64,000 nucleotides of DNA from positions 11,785,001-11,849,000 of the forward strand of contig NC_091102.1 of the NCBI RefSeq assembly GCF_024713975.1. Reading direction: 5' to 3'. Positions 37,840-58,068 of the stretch are shown piece by piece (position 1 is the first letter of the stretch; every line of letters begins with the position of its first letter). The translations under genes and the position numbers were made by a program. The DNA comes from Paralichthys olivaceus (Eukaryota > Chordata > Actinopteri > Pleuronectiformes > Paralichthyidae). The notes beneath the pieces were generated by a model. The model had not been told where the DNA came from, ran no database searches, and was given only the letters and a program-made list of their open reading frames with translations.

Positions 37840-37945
37840 TAAAGTTTCACATAAGGTTTGTCCAGTTTGGACCACTGGGATTATTTTATGTTCAATTTCT
37901 GCCAATAGATCCCTTGCACCTTGTACACACTGGACCATTAACATA
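37840..37945. mobile_element. Partial copy of a small inverted-repeat element
   Basis: CAATAGATCCCTTGCACC followed by TACACACTGGACCATT matches the right end of the fuller element at 39,535-39,806 (AATAGATCCCTTCACCC, TACACACTGGACCTTT). The left half, GGTTTGTCCAGTTTGGACC, is diverged. Confidence 0.5.
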
Positions 37946-38343
37946 GGGTCAAAGTAAAAAAGTGTATAAAAAACGATATAAATATGTTATTTACTTGTTG
38001 ATATTTAAATGTATATTTGTTAATATATTAATACCAACACAAATACCAAATAAAAATGAAAGTAAAGTCAAAATAATGTATAAAAGTTATTTTAGAAATC
38101 TTATTTTAGAAATATACATATAATTATAAATTATTAGAATTATTACATTTTAATGATTATATGTGTAAAGAAATGTATCTATAATAGTTATATTTAGAAG
38201 TAATACATACCTTTATACATCATGTTATTGCACAATAAACAGTTGAAATGCTTCATATAATCTTAATGTGTGCATAAACCTCACGACTCCGGTACAATAC
38301 CTCCACCTAGTGGCCACATTAATTCTTGGTCTGTTTTGGTGAA

Positions 38344-38357
38344 ACGAAACTGAAAGA
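38344..38357 (+). promoter_or_regulatory. Interferon-stimulated response element (ISRE/IRF site)
   Basis: GAAACGAAACTGAAAG lies 80-95 bp upstream of the ifih1 start codon. It contains three GAAA blocks, two of them in the GAAANNGAAA spacing bound by IRF factors and ISGF3. MDA5 genes are interferon-induced in vertebrates, so position and sequence agree. The last two bases differ from the strict ISRE consensus (GA rather than CT). Confidence 0.8.
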
Positions 38358-38436
38358 GTTTTTATTTCCGTTCATAGCAAACCATGCGTTATTGTGACCA
38401 GCTGATATTGTCAGTGACGGTGCAGGCACAGTAACC

Positions 38437-41400
38437 ATGGCCTCTGCCGAAGATGAAGCCTGGGAGAGTTTCATTGGAGACATCAGGCCGAGGCTGAAGG
38501 AGCTGGTGGTGGTGGAGCGGCTCCTGGATCATGTCCACTTCATCGGACCAGAGCAGAAGGAGCACATCCGACAGAGAGCCAGGGCAGAGGGGGACAGAGC
38601 GGCCGCCGATCTGCTCATCGACGCGGTCACCAGGAGGCCACACAGCCTCGGGTGGTTCCGGGCGTTTGTGGATGCGCTGGCGAGCTCAGGCTGCGACTAT
38701 GCTGCGGACATCATGCAGGAAAAACTCCCCAAACCTGATGTGGAGGCAGAGAACGATCAGTGTGTCCGGCTCATACAAATACTGTCCCCCGGGCTTGTGG
38801 GGATGAAGACTGAGGAGGTGTGTTTGCACTGTCTCTCCAGGGGCCTGATCACCGCAGAGGACTCCGAGATTGTGAGTAAAGTGGAGTGAAAGTCAGATGT
38901 CACACCATCAATTATTGTATTTTTGATTCATTCTATGCACCTACTAGTCATTTAATAGTTAAATTGTATTATTTGAGTTAGTCTCAAAGGGCCACATCAT
39001 GCCACTCCACTATTTACACTTCTGTTCCTGCACTTGCTCTAATTCACCTTTGACCACAAGATGGCAGACTAATGCCCTGCTCTGTTTTGCAGGGCATCAC
39101 ACTTCTATGATGATTGCATAACAACCAGTCTAATCCATTTGCTTGTGTTCATCGTGCTGCAGATTAAAGCTGAAACAGTTCCTTGGTGATTGCATAATAA
39201 CCGGTGTAATCCATTTTATTTATTGTGTCCATCATGTTGTAGATTAAAGCTGAAACAACAAGCAGAGGACCCAGGAGCGGAGCCCGTGAACTTTTGAGAA
39301 GCATCGTGAGAGGTCGACCGGGGTGGTTCTCAAACTTTCTCCAAATCTTGCGTGAGACTGAGCACCAGTCCCTGTATGAGCTGACCGGAGGGTCACCTGA
39401 CCTCGACAAAGAAGGTGGCAAACCTCAGTGGAACACACACCCATGTTAAGGAATGTTACTGAGTGAGCTGCTAAACAGGTTCTTTACAAGTGCAGCCAGC
39501 TTTCTCATAACAGCTTTAATTAGAGCTCATGAATTTTAAAGGTTCAGTGTGTAGAATTTAGTGACATCTAGTGGTGAAGTTGCTGAATACTGAATACAGC
39601 TGTTTTAATAGCTTAAAACTCAAAAGGTGGTTAGTTTGTCCAGCTTGGGAGACTGTAAAAAACATATAAATGGCCCATTCTAGGGTAAAAAAACAACAAT
39701 TCATACGTTATATGAAACACACTAGTGAAACACATCACAGATTATTTTATTTTAAATTTCTGGTAATAGATCCCTTCACCCAAATATTACACACTGGACC
39801 TTTTAAGACAATTAAAGTCATAAGCAATTAGAAATAATGATAATACGTCTCAAAGCAATGAAGTCGAATGACGTTTTTTAAATGTATTTATCATTTGGCT
39901 CAGGTGAGAACTGTTCTTCCCTGAAAGATGAAGCCACAGGAAGTGAAGCTGTGTCGAAGAGTCCAGCAGCAGCAGATGGAGGCTGTGACAGTGCAGAGCT
40001 TATGGTTTTCGCAGTAACCGAGGATCCTCAGGATGAAGCCATGGGTGTGCTGTTTATTTCTCTTTTGTCCCATAGGACATATATAAAGCATCCTTGGGTT
40101 TCTTGAAAGGTGCTGTATAAATTCAAGCTATTATGGTTTTAATTATTATAGGTTTGACAGATAACCTCTCCTCAATGATCAATGAAAATATATATATAAA
40201 GATGTTATATCAGCTGACAGTGGACAGTCCATTACACTGAGTCATGTCTGTCCCATGTGTAGATGCTCATCAAAATTATGTCATCAGTAGATGTAGTAAA
40301 GAAAGTTTCCATAATTGGGTGTTATAAATTACAGATGATAATGAATATAATATTATGCATGATATTGCTGCAATAATACTGCACATAAAACTATTGGAAG
40401 TAAATATAATGCTTTCAGGAAATTCCCTTCTATTGTTAATCACTGTTATTCGAGACGCAGCAGAAACGTTAGAGATGGATAGTGTTTCTCAAAACCAATT
40501 AGATGTATCTCCTGCCTTTCTCGCCTGTGATTTTTATATTTCTGGTGTTATCTTTTTCAGACCTGTACGCAGGAGCGAGCTCTGAGTACGAACCACTGCC
40601 AAAAAGCCTGGAGCCCTCACAACCAGGTGATGCAACCTTTGCTCTCTCTGAGTTATATTGTATTTGAAGTATGTCAATAACCTGAACAGGTTGCTGTTGT
40701 TCTTCCCTGGGCCAGTCGCACACAAAAACCAAACACATCTCCAGAATAAATGGATCTGTAGTATCCTATGGGCTGTGTGTAGTTGGAATGTAAAAGCGTT
40801 GCCTTCTTGACACCAAAGAATATGTTCCATGTGTGTACCATGATCAACCGCATAGAGGTCAGAGAGGACAGCGCTTCAAATTAAAACCACATGCTGACTC
40901 CATATTGTGAAAAAATGGAAAGAAAAACTTTTTATTCAAGTTGCTGTGAAGTCAGGGGCCCTGCTCTACACCTCCAGGGTTATACCACGCTAACATTGTT
41001 TGATATTTTAGTAGTTTCTGGATCAGTGTCACCTTTTTATTGTACGATTATTATTATGTGGACTGACGAGACAGCAGAAATGAACAGATAACGTGAATTT
41101 TATTGTATTCAGGTGTTGTCACAGTACAGATTGTCCCAAGCATTTGAGTTACACCATATCCCCAACTGTTGCTGGCCACTTTAAACAGCACAGATTACAT
41201 GTGAGATTCTTCCACTCGTCTGTGAGGAGAGCTGCAAGTGCAGAATTATTTGTGTGCCCCTCTGAGTTTCACTGAACAAAATCACATTAACAAACAGGCC
41301 TGTGGCTTTCTCTTCTTCTATCAAACACAGCTGATTGTTGGCTTCCCTTCTCTAATAAGTGCAGTGTCTGGGAACTGCTGGTAAAAACTGAGGGGAACTG

Positions 41401-44400
41401 CTCAGGCCACTGTTTACTTCCTATTGTTGTTAAAGCTCTATCTTTCCATCGGCGCAGACGTCTGTTTGGTTTATGTTGTTGCTTGAAACAGCAACTTTAA
41501 CCTCCGGCCTACCAATTCTGAGAGGGAAAATTAAAAGCTGTCTGTTCTGAGGAAAAAAGAAACTGCTGATGTGGGGGTTTGAACTCATAACGAGGGGTGG
41601 AGATGTAGAGCGAGGAGCTGATGGGAAAGGGTTCATTAGTCATATTGTATCCACAGCCTGGACAGCAAGTGAGTCACAGCTCACCAGCGACTTAAAGGCA
41701 GACTGAAGTGGATAAAGTCTGCTGTCAATAAAAACGTCACCAAAAATCCCATGAAGTCATACACCACTGGCAATTTCCCCAAATGTGAATTATCAATAAA
41801 TAATTACAGATGTGAGTTTGTGCAAGGATAGTAGACCCAGAGTATTCTGAAAAATCTGAGGCTGTTAACTCGTCTCACATCACAGTTTGAATGTGAATTC
41901 TAGTTTTAGATTTGTAAGGACACAAGAAGTATTTGAACATTTAAAAGTCGTCCCAATGGTGCCTCACAGTGTTCACATCTGAACTCTATAACACATTGTT
42001 TATAGGTGTTCCTCTCAAGGAGATTTTGACTTTTTAATAGCAGCAGTAAGAAAACATTCCAGTACAAAACCAAAACCACCAACAGTGACAGGCACAGCAT
42101 TTTCTTGCTGGCAGTGCCTGTAATTGTGGTTTGCTGACACGGACAGAAGTTGTGTCTCGTCTAAACCTCTGCTCTGCATCACAGATGGGACTCTCCCAGA
42201 AGCAGCGGCCAGAGGCCCAGAAACTACTGATATTTGTCTGCGAGATTATCAGATGGAAGTTGCAAGACCTGCCCTGGAGGCGAAAAACATCATTATATGC
42301 CTCCCAACAGGAAGCGGTAAAACCAGAGTTGCAGTTTATATTACCAAAGAACATCTGGACCGCAGGAGGGCCGAGGGGCAGCCGGGGAAAGTGGTCATGC
42401 TAGTGAACAAGGTACTAAGTCTGGTGTACCTGACTTATTGCTTTGTACTGTTATGGTAACCTACTTCTGTCCCCTTCATATCCAAAGAAAACATTTTATC
42501 TTTCAGTCATTTCGCACATGTGGGTCAGCGCGCCACAAGTTACAACCCACAAGGTTTAGATTTCCCCTCCACTTTGTTACTATTTGGCACATTCGATCTC
42601 CTCTGCAGTAGGAAAATATCACTTCTCACAACATTTTGGCCGAATGTTTTTCTTGCTGTGAAATTATTTAGTTGCAAAATGCTGATGGTATGTGACTGAA
42701 ACTCCTCCTAGTGATTCATGCTTCAGTACAAGAAATAACAGAGAAATAACTTAGGCTATAGTTGTGTCTACTTCTTGAGAAACAATGAACAATGGAAACT
42801 TATGAATCATCGCACAATTAAATTGAAACCCCACCACCGTCAAAGTTTTCAAAAGGTTCAGCACATATGTTTGTAACCACCAGACAGCTGTAAACAAATT
42901 CATTAACCCTGCACTTACTGTGGGAGAGAAAAAGACACTCTTAAAATCATTTGTAGCCATAGAAACTTCATTTTTCATGTGTAGTGAATTTCTTCATTGT
43001 CTTTTAATTTAGCAGCACCTTTATTATGAAAAATTAATTTGCTCTGGTTTCCCACAGGTTCCCCTCGTTGAACAACATTATTCCGCAGAGTTCCTGCCTT
43101 TTCTGAAGCCTAAATATAAAGTGGAGAGAGTCAGTGGAGACTGCCAGCTCAAAATCTCTTTCACAGAGATCCTGAAGAAAAATGACGTCATCATTTGCAC
43201 GGCCCAGATTCTGGAAAACCACTTGGAGAGATCCAACAAAGAAGAGGATGAGGGCGTGAAGTTAAGCGGTATGAGCATGTGAAAGACATTTTTATTTCAT
43301 CCATCGCTGGGTTGTTTTCTTTAGATTCAGTCAAATCGATCTCATAAAACACATTAATAAGCAAGGCCGCTTAAAACCTTCAGCTCAAGTCTGTCCAGGC
43401 TGAAACCACAGACACTGACAGGTTTTGGAGCAAAAAAACTCATCTCGGCTGCATCTCCCCTGATGATACCTGACAGCCTCTTGTCAAAGTATTCCGGCTC
43501 TGCTCTTCACTCCTGTTGGCACTCTCCACTCCAAGGTGGAATAGCCACCTCAGTGGAACATATGCTGTTTGCTGAAACGCCTGAAAGCGTGTCCTTTTTT
43601 TTTTCTTCCTAGCTCCTGGTTTCCAGGCCACACGTCTGTTCAAGCCATCAGTGTGTGGCTGATCAAATTCACATGAGAGCTTCTATCACCCACAGCACAT
43701 CAAGCTGCCACTCTCCCCACTCTGTCTCTCAGGGGACAAATTTGTATCACTCTGAGTGAACATGTAAATGTGAATGATCGTGGGTCACTTATACAAGCTG
43801 CTGTGCCCTTTTTTTGTGAAAGACACAGTAGCTCAAGTTATTTTTGGGGGTGGACAGTTTTCCAGCAAGTGTTATTGTGTGGCTTGAAGTGCTGCGTCAA
43901 AAGGTCCTGGAAAATCCTGGCTTATGTGGGAGGATCTTTACATTTTACAGAGAGATGCTATAATCTGGGAGGGACAATCATCCCTGTTTATTTAAGGAAC
44001 TTAAATGAATAACAATAAAGTAGACGTGTTTGGGTGAGATAATTTTTGTTTTTCTAAAGATGTGAGTAATTTTATCTCAGGACATTTTTGTTACTGTGAC
44101 AAAAACAGAAATGTATAAGTTCTTGTTTTAAAAGCAGCAGTAATCTTACTAAACAAGTCTTTTGTCATGATCCTGTAATAAACTGCGTCTTTGTCCCTAA
44201 CAAGGACATTGTAAAAAAAGACAATGCATCTTATGCAATACATTAATTTATCATTTTTGTTGTCTTCTGCTTGTGTAGATCTGACACTGATCATCATAGA
44301 TGAGTGTCACCACACTCAGAAAGGAGAAGTCTACAACCACATAATGATGCGCTACCTGAAGCAGAAGCACAAGAACATAAAGTGGAAGAAGGAGCAGAGG

Positions 44401-47400
44401 GAGCCCATGCCCCTTCCTCAGATACTTGGCCTGACTGCTTCACCCGGGGTCGGGGGAGCCAAGAATATGAAGAAAGCAGTGGAGCACATTCTGCGAGTAA
44501 ATGCAATTCTCAGTTCTCTTTTCCAGTCATGTCAGCACATTAGTCTATGCAGATAGAATATTAGTGAATATCATCAAATGTTATACCAGGTTTAGCCTCA
44601 AAAATCACTCCGATACAGTCTGTACAAAAACTCAATATATTCACATTAAAACTTTGAATATAAATACACTCTTAATGCAGATGTGACAATTTCAGGCTGT
44701 ATATAAAGATGAAGAGAGAAGAAGAGTTTTTATAGCGTCAAATAACAAATTGAAACCAAATTTGAACAAACATCAGTGTGATAAGAAATATATAATATAC
44801 TTGAAATAACAGAAACCATCAAAAATGTATTTTACGTGTACAAACTTAACAGAATTATGTTTAGTCCTTATATAGACTTACAGTACTGTGTTGAACAATG
44901 TATTACTTAAAGTCTGAAGTAGTATTTGTTTCACAGATTTTGTCCACTACTATCAACAGTGCGAGTTTCTTTTCTTTTTGTGGTCTCAGTTTTTCATCTA
45001 AACCCTGCCCCACTTTCTCCGCCTTATTCATCAAGGATTCTGTTTATCCAGCCAAGCTCCTTCCAATGTTCCACCCTGCTCAAACACATGGGGCAGCCAT
45101 AAACTTTCCTACTGCCACAATAGAAAAGAAAATTGAAAACAGCCTTTCGGTTTTTAACCCAGTGTTACACATGCAGAGGTTTAGTTGAAACAGACCAGTG
45201 TAATTTGATTCATTCACCACTATAAATCTGTGTTTATGTCATAGATTTGTGCAAACTTGGACGCTTCCAGTATCATGACGAGCAGCCTTGGTGACTACAA
45301 AAAGCAACCCAATAAAACAACTCTAGCTGTTGAAGACAGAATAGAGGTACATTTGGAGAGTTGCCTTTTTAATATGTTTCTCTACGGACTGTCAGTAAAA
45401 GTCTTGTGGTCTTGGATATTTTTTTCAGGATCCCTTCGGTGATGTTATTAAGAAAATCATGAATGCCATTCATGCTCATGCAAAGCTTAGCACCAACTGT
45501 GACCTTGGTTCTCAGCGTTATGAACAATGGATTGTTGAAACGGAGCGAGAAGGTGCGTACAGCTTATCGCACGCATTAGGATTCTCATCTTCGAAAAACT
45601 AACCTTTTGTCACTAGCATGTTAACATACTTCCTGGCTTTTAGGGATCTAACACCTGTTTCTATCATTTCTTTTTAGCTGCAGCAAAGGAAGATCACAAA
45701 GTACGGGTTTGTGCAGAATACCTGCGACAGTACAGCGAGGGCCTGAATCTTAGCAACATCATCCGCATGCACGACGCCTTCGGTTTCCTAAATGAATACT
45801 ACGAGAAGGAGAAAAATAAAAAAATGAACCCAGATGAGGAGCATAAAATACAGATCACAGACACTGAGAGATTCCTCTTCAATGTGTTCAAAGGTACAGT
45901 TTGTAAGCTTCTGCCACACAGACTTGGTGTATTGATAAGAACATTGAAAAGTAGGAAGGAAGATGCAGGACACAAGTCTGAACTGAGTGACTGTCAAATC
46001 ACTGTGGAGAGCACGGACCACTGTTATAGACTGAATGCTGTAGTCAGATTTTTGAATTGAAAACCTTATTTTGTAAATTACAGCACACTTGTAATAACAG
46101 TAGCAGTTTCAAATTCTTTTTAAGTCACAAATTATGAAGCTAGAAAGGATGCACACCTCTAGTAGTCACAAAGTGATAAAAATTATTTGATGCATCGATA
46201 ATTGATTTATAATCTAAGTCCTTTGAATCTGAATCAAATGAAATCGTCAATCGTGAGGTGCCTAGAGATTTCCGACAAATAAATGAGCAACAAATATATG
46301 AAGTTCATTTTAACTGTGCTACTCACCAGTCTGATTGCTAAACTAAGCTACCCACCTGCTTGCTGTAGCAATATATTTACCCAACAGACAAAAGAATGCT
46401 AGGAATCTTCTTATCTAACGCCCACACAGAAAGCCAACACATTTCCCAAAATGACGAGCTATGTCTTTAACCTGTAAAATAACATGAAGACTTGACTTCT
46501 TTAAAATCTGTGTCCTGCAGAGAACAAGGAAGAGCTGCGGAGTCTTGCAGGGAATCCACAGTATGAAAATGACAGCCTGTCAAAGTTAAGATGTAAAATC
46601 CTGCATGAGTTCAGCAGCAGGGAGGAGGCCAGGGGGATCATTTTCACCAAAACACGCCGCAGTGCCATCGCTCTAAGCCACTGGATTCAGGAAAACTCAA
46701 AGTTTGCTGACATAGGAGTGAAAGCCTCATATGTCATTGGAGGAGGAGACCAGAGTGTTGTTAAACCAATGACCCCTGTTAGTACACACTGCACACACTG
46801 TTTTACTTCCAGCATCATGTGCACTTCAAATCCAATTTACACTTCCTACCACATTTGTGTCAATCAGGCAGAACAAAAGGACGTTTTGAAAAACTTCCAC
46901 AATGGTGATGTCAACCTGCTGATTGCCACCACAGTGGCAGAGGAAGGTTTGGACATACCGGCGTGCAATTTTGTCATTCGATACGGGCTTGTGACCAATG
47001 AGATCTCTATGATTCAGGTCAGTGATGGCAATGAGTGAGAGCCTGTTGTGTTTATTAGAGATAATTGCCTTTATTGCTGTTAATCCAGGTACTTACAGTG
47101 TCGACCGTAATGTCTGTACTGTCATTACTCTTTGCAGGCTGAAGGTAGAGGAAGAGCTGAGGACAGCAGTTACACTCTGGTCGACGTCAAGAACTCTGGG
47201 GTCGCTGAGAAGGAGTGGGTCAATGAGTACCGCAAGAAAATGATGAACAAAGCCATTAAGAACATCAGATCCTTAAATCAAGCAGACTATGAAAAACAAG
47301 TATGTTGCCAGAGGCGTAATGTTTTTGGGTTTTCAGTCGGCCCCATTCTTGTGAATATGATCTCTAAAATGAACTGATCAGATTTTGGTGGTTAAAGGTC

Positions 47401-49092
47401 AACGTCACTGTGACCTCACAAAATAAACATGACTTTGGTCTTGTGAACGCAACATATCTGGAAGACCTTGAGGGAACTTCTTCAAATTAGGTACAAATGT
47501 TCCGTTGAACTCAAAGAGGAACTGATTACATTATTGTGGTCAAAGGTCAATGTTGTGGTCAGCTCATGTTCTTGTGTTTTCAGGGACACCCATTGGGAAT
47601 TCAATTACACCTGTTCTTAAACATTCAATTGGACAAAAAGAATGACCAAGTAACATTTGGGTGAACAAATGTAACGGTGGCTTCACAAAAAATGCGTTGG
47701 ACTCTTAACCAAAGTTTGCCTTCAAATTTTGATTAGTTGTCACTTGGATACTGAGAAATGAATTCGATTTCCGTTGTTAAAGGCCACTGCGACTTCAAAT
47801 AGGCCTGGAAATAAAAAGTGTGTAGACTGAAACACTGGTTGGCAGAAGCATATAACTGTGTCAACAAGTCGTCTTTGTTTTGGCTTTTTTGGCTTTAAGA
47901 TTGTTCTCAGTGACATTTTTTCCCCTATTTTTTCAGATCATAGATTTTCAGTTTCAAGCTATAATGGAGAAGAAGGTGAGATTGGTAAAGAAGAAGCAGA
48001 GAGACATGAAGAGCGAGTGTCCATCTAAAGTGAAATTTAACTGCCGACACTGCAGCCAACACGTCTGCAACGGTGACGACATCAATATCATCGAAAACAT
48101 GCACAGAGTCAATGTTACAGAGCAGTTTAGGTACAATTTACAATTTAAAGTTTCCATTTATGTTATACTGAAACTTTAAGTGCTTTAAAAAGTCTCAATA
48201 ATGATATTCTTTACAGGGAACTGTACATTGCGAGAGAAGACCCCCCTCTTCACGATCGACCTCTGGATTTGGAAACCAAAGGCTTAATAGCATGCAAGAT
48301 TTGTGGGCAGGTGAATGTGTTTTAGGATTTCAGTTGTTGGTATTGTTTCGACTTTGTAGTTTGTAGTTACGTTTTTGAAGGAATAGTTAATATTTTTCTA
48401 AATAACCCTTGTTTGTGTACGTGGTGAGAGCTTGGTAAACTACTACAGCAGACCAGCACTCAGTACGGTGGCCCTGAAGTGCAATTCACAATGGTAAAAT
48501 ACAGCAAGAAAACACAACAGCAAATTATTATTACTACAAAATATTTGAAGTCAACATTTTCTGCAATATCTGCAATATTTAACTCCTGACTTTTATAATG
48601 GAATAAAAGAAAAGAAGGACATCAGCTAAGATCTGTCAATTACACTAGAATAAGCTGTTTAAAATGTGAGAGAACATTAGTCACATGTATCATTGGATAC
48701 TACAACTACCACAAAGACCATGACTATCTCATGACATTTTTTTCTGGGGGCTTTTTTCCTCCTGAATTATGTTACAGCTGTTGCCACCAAATGGCATGAA
48801 TATAAGCATTGGTTTGTGTTGTCACTAGACAGACATACATGCATATACTATCCCATCATCCCTTTATCATTTTAACCATTGTCCTCCTCTGCAGGGATGG
48901 GGTGTGATGATGGTGTACCGTGGCATAGAGTGCCCCTGCCTCCATGTGCAAAACTTCGTGGTGACGCTCAACGGAAAGAAGATTGCCAAATGCTCCAAGT
49001 GGAGCGAGCTGCCCGTCAGGTTTTCTGCCTTCGACTACGCTGAACAAGCGAGACAGTTGGCCAGCAGCTCTGACGAGGATGACACTAATTGA
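38437..49092 (+). CDS. ifih1: ifih1 (MDA5), cytosolic dsRNA sensor
   Basis: Coding exons: 38437-38871, 39243-39414, 39904-40044, 40561-40626, 42185-42411, 43058-43268, 44279-44496, 45245-45346, 45429-45552, 45678-45893, 46521-46777, 46868-47017, 47138-47299, 47937-48130, 48217-48310, 48895-49092. All junctions are GT-AG and the frame is continuous for 988 residues (human 1,025, also 16 exons). MDA5 forms filaments on long cytosolic dsRNA and signals through MAVS to induce interferon. Two CARDs occupy about residues 1-200. The DExD/H helicase follows: LRDYQ (290-294), Walker A PTGSGKT with K317, DECH at 425-428, TAS at 470-472, [11 protein letters not shown] in domain 2, then motif VI. The C-terminal RNA-binding domain has Cys 863/866 and 918/921 for zinc. 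The start ATG has a good context (AACCATGG). Unusual: Glu775 replaces the Arg expected in motif VI; Cys918/921 is CxxC where human has CxC; and the exon 2 acceptor is duplicated upstream. Confidence 0.96.
39111..39257 (+). repeat. Tandem duplication of the ifih1 intron 1/exon 2 boundary
   Basis: Copy 1 (about 39,111-39,177) and copy 2 (about 39,187-39,257) both start TGATTGCATAA and end in a splice acceptor followed by ATTAAAGCTGAAACA. The acceptors are TGCTGCAG (exon would start at 39,163) and ATGTTGTAG (exon starts at 39,243). Only the second leads into the open CARD2 exon. The first reaches a TGA after eight codons. The copies differ at about a dozen sites, so the duplication is not very recent. 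Confidence 0.85.
39535..39806. mobile_element. Small inverted-repeat transposable element in ifih1 intron 2
   Basis: AAAGGTTCAGTGTGTAGAAT at the left end is the imperfect reverse complement of ATATTACACACTGGACCTTT at the right end. TTTAA flanks both sides. About 270 bp long with no coding capacity; a partial relative lies at 37,840-37,945. It contains the phrase GACATCTAGTGGTGA, common in percomorph genomes. Confidence 0.7.
40627..42184. other. ifih1 intron 4
   Basis: The longest ifih1 intron, about 1.56 kb, separating the inter-domain linker exons from the first helicase exon. I see no additional exon or RNA gene in it; the small open frames here show no family resemblance. Confidence 0.7.
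47370..47830. repeat. Dispersed repeat rich in AGGTCA half-sites (copy 2)
   Basis: This fills most of ifih1 intron 13. It matches the copy at 34,080-34,460 in order and wording (GGTCACTG/GTCACTGTGACCTC, TTCTTCAAATTAGG, GTGGTCAAAGGTCAATG). It does not disturb the neighbouring splice sites at 47,300 and 47,937. Confidence 0.65.
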
Positions 49093-49344
49093 ATTCAAGC
49101 AGTTTAGCAATATTGGTATGAGAATACATAGAATTCTTGTATTCTTAACTGTGTATCACAAGCTCACACTGTTAAAGTGAGATGCTTCTTCATATGAGCT
49201 TAACAATTTTAACATTGTGTTGGGTAATTCCTCAAATCAATTTTACTTATGCACTGTACATGTACATGTACTAATAGGCTGAATTTAAAGGTGAAATGCT
49301 GTTAAGATCTTTGTGTGCATGACTGGTGTAAAATGAACTGGGAA

Positions 49345-49350
49345 AATAAA
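49345..49350 (+). terminator. ifih1 poly(A) signal
   Basis: AATAAATAAAT lies about 250 bp after the ifih1 stop codon, the first canonical AATAAA on this strand, and would end the 3' UTR near 49,370. Confidence 0.65.
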
Positions 49351-49554
49351 TAAATTTCCTCTCAAAGCCCTGAAGTCTCATGAGATGGGAGCCAATGAAA
49401 GCCCCTCAGAGCCCACCTGTCATCACACATGCAGACAAACAGATGCTGATGAGTTTCTATGAAATCCGACGGTTTGTGAGTCATAACTACTGAGCCAGTC
49501 ACAGCTATTTATAGAAGTATTCTTTCCCCCGTAGTATAGATAAGTGGTACACAT

Positions 49555-49990
49555 ACAAATTCAACTCAGTTTTATTTGTGTAGCACCAAATCATAATACA
49601 TTATCCCAAGGCACTTTTGTGAAGCACTTTGTAACCTTGTTTAGATAAGTGCTATACAAAGAAAGTTATTATTATTTACATAGTAAGGTCAGCCCCATAC
49701 AATATTATAGAGAAACTCAACAGTTCCCACAACGAGCAAACATAGAGTTGGATTAAAATAAAACTTTAAATGGGAAGAAACCAGCAGAACCAGAGACCAG
49801 GAGACAGATCTGTCAGACTAATTGTTATCAGTGAAATGTATAGATATAATGATATTATAATATAGCAGCACCAGCTAATAAGTAAATAACTGGACCCTAG
49901 ATGTCTTTTTTCTATTGCTTTTATATCATTAACAATAACTCCATAACATAATAAAACCCTTCCCATCTTAATCGGCTCAGGGGGCAAAAA
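49555..49990. mobile_element. Nested teleost repeat with LINE/SINE-type tail
   Basis: TTCAACTCAGTTTTATTTG and CCCAAGGCAC begin a repeat style common in teleosts. A segment AGTGCTATACAAAGAAAG followed by TTATTATTATT (49,653-49,678) has the form of an L2/SINE 3' tail. GAAGAAACCAGCAGAACC follows at about 49,775. This occupies most of the ifih1-fap intergenic space; the rest, to about 50,330, holds nothing I recognise. Confidence 0.55.
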
Positions 49991-50404
49991 ACTACAATTG
50001 AATTGAACTTAATTCAACAGCTGATGTAGAAGATATCCCCAGCTTTGCTGTGAGCTCACATCTGTGGAGTGGATGACTTGTTGCGCCCTCGCTCCAAGAG
50101 CCACTTCCTAAATAGCAGCAAGTTTGTGCGCTCCTGGAAAGTTTGCAGCGCCTCAGACTTCAGGGACTCATCTCTGTCCGCCTGTGCAGGCTGCGCTCAG
50201 GAATGTAGGGAGGAAGACGGAGAATAAGGAAGAGGCTCAGTTTTCTCATGTTGCCACATTTGCAACAAACTCACTCGCTCTGGCTGTTTTCAGTAAGAGC
50301 GTAATGTCTGTAGATGTATTTAGCTAAAGTCTCGTTAAACTCACACGCCAGGACCAACCTCTGAGGATTGTTGAGCAGAGAGAGATCTTCACTGCATCTG
50401 CACC

Positions 50405-58068
<7,664 letters not shown>

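Larger units (their letters stand above)
34880..38340. other. kcnh7-ifih1 intergenic region
   Basis: About 3.4 kb without a recognisable gene. It begins with the presumed kcnh7 3' UTR (AATAAA at the stop and another at about 35,291), then a teleost-type mobile-element remnant (35,450-35,900), and becomes very AT-rich from about 36,900 to 38,270. Grancalcin (GCA), which lies here in human, was not found. Confidence 0.6.
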
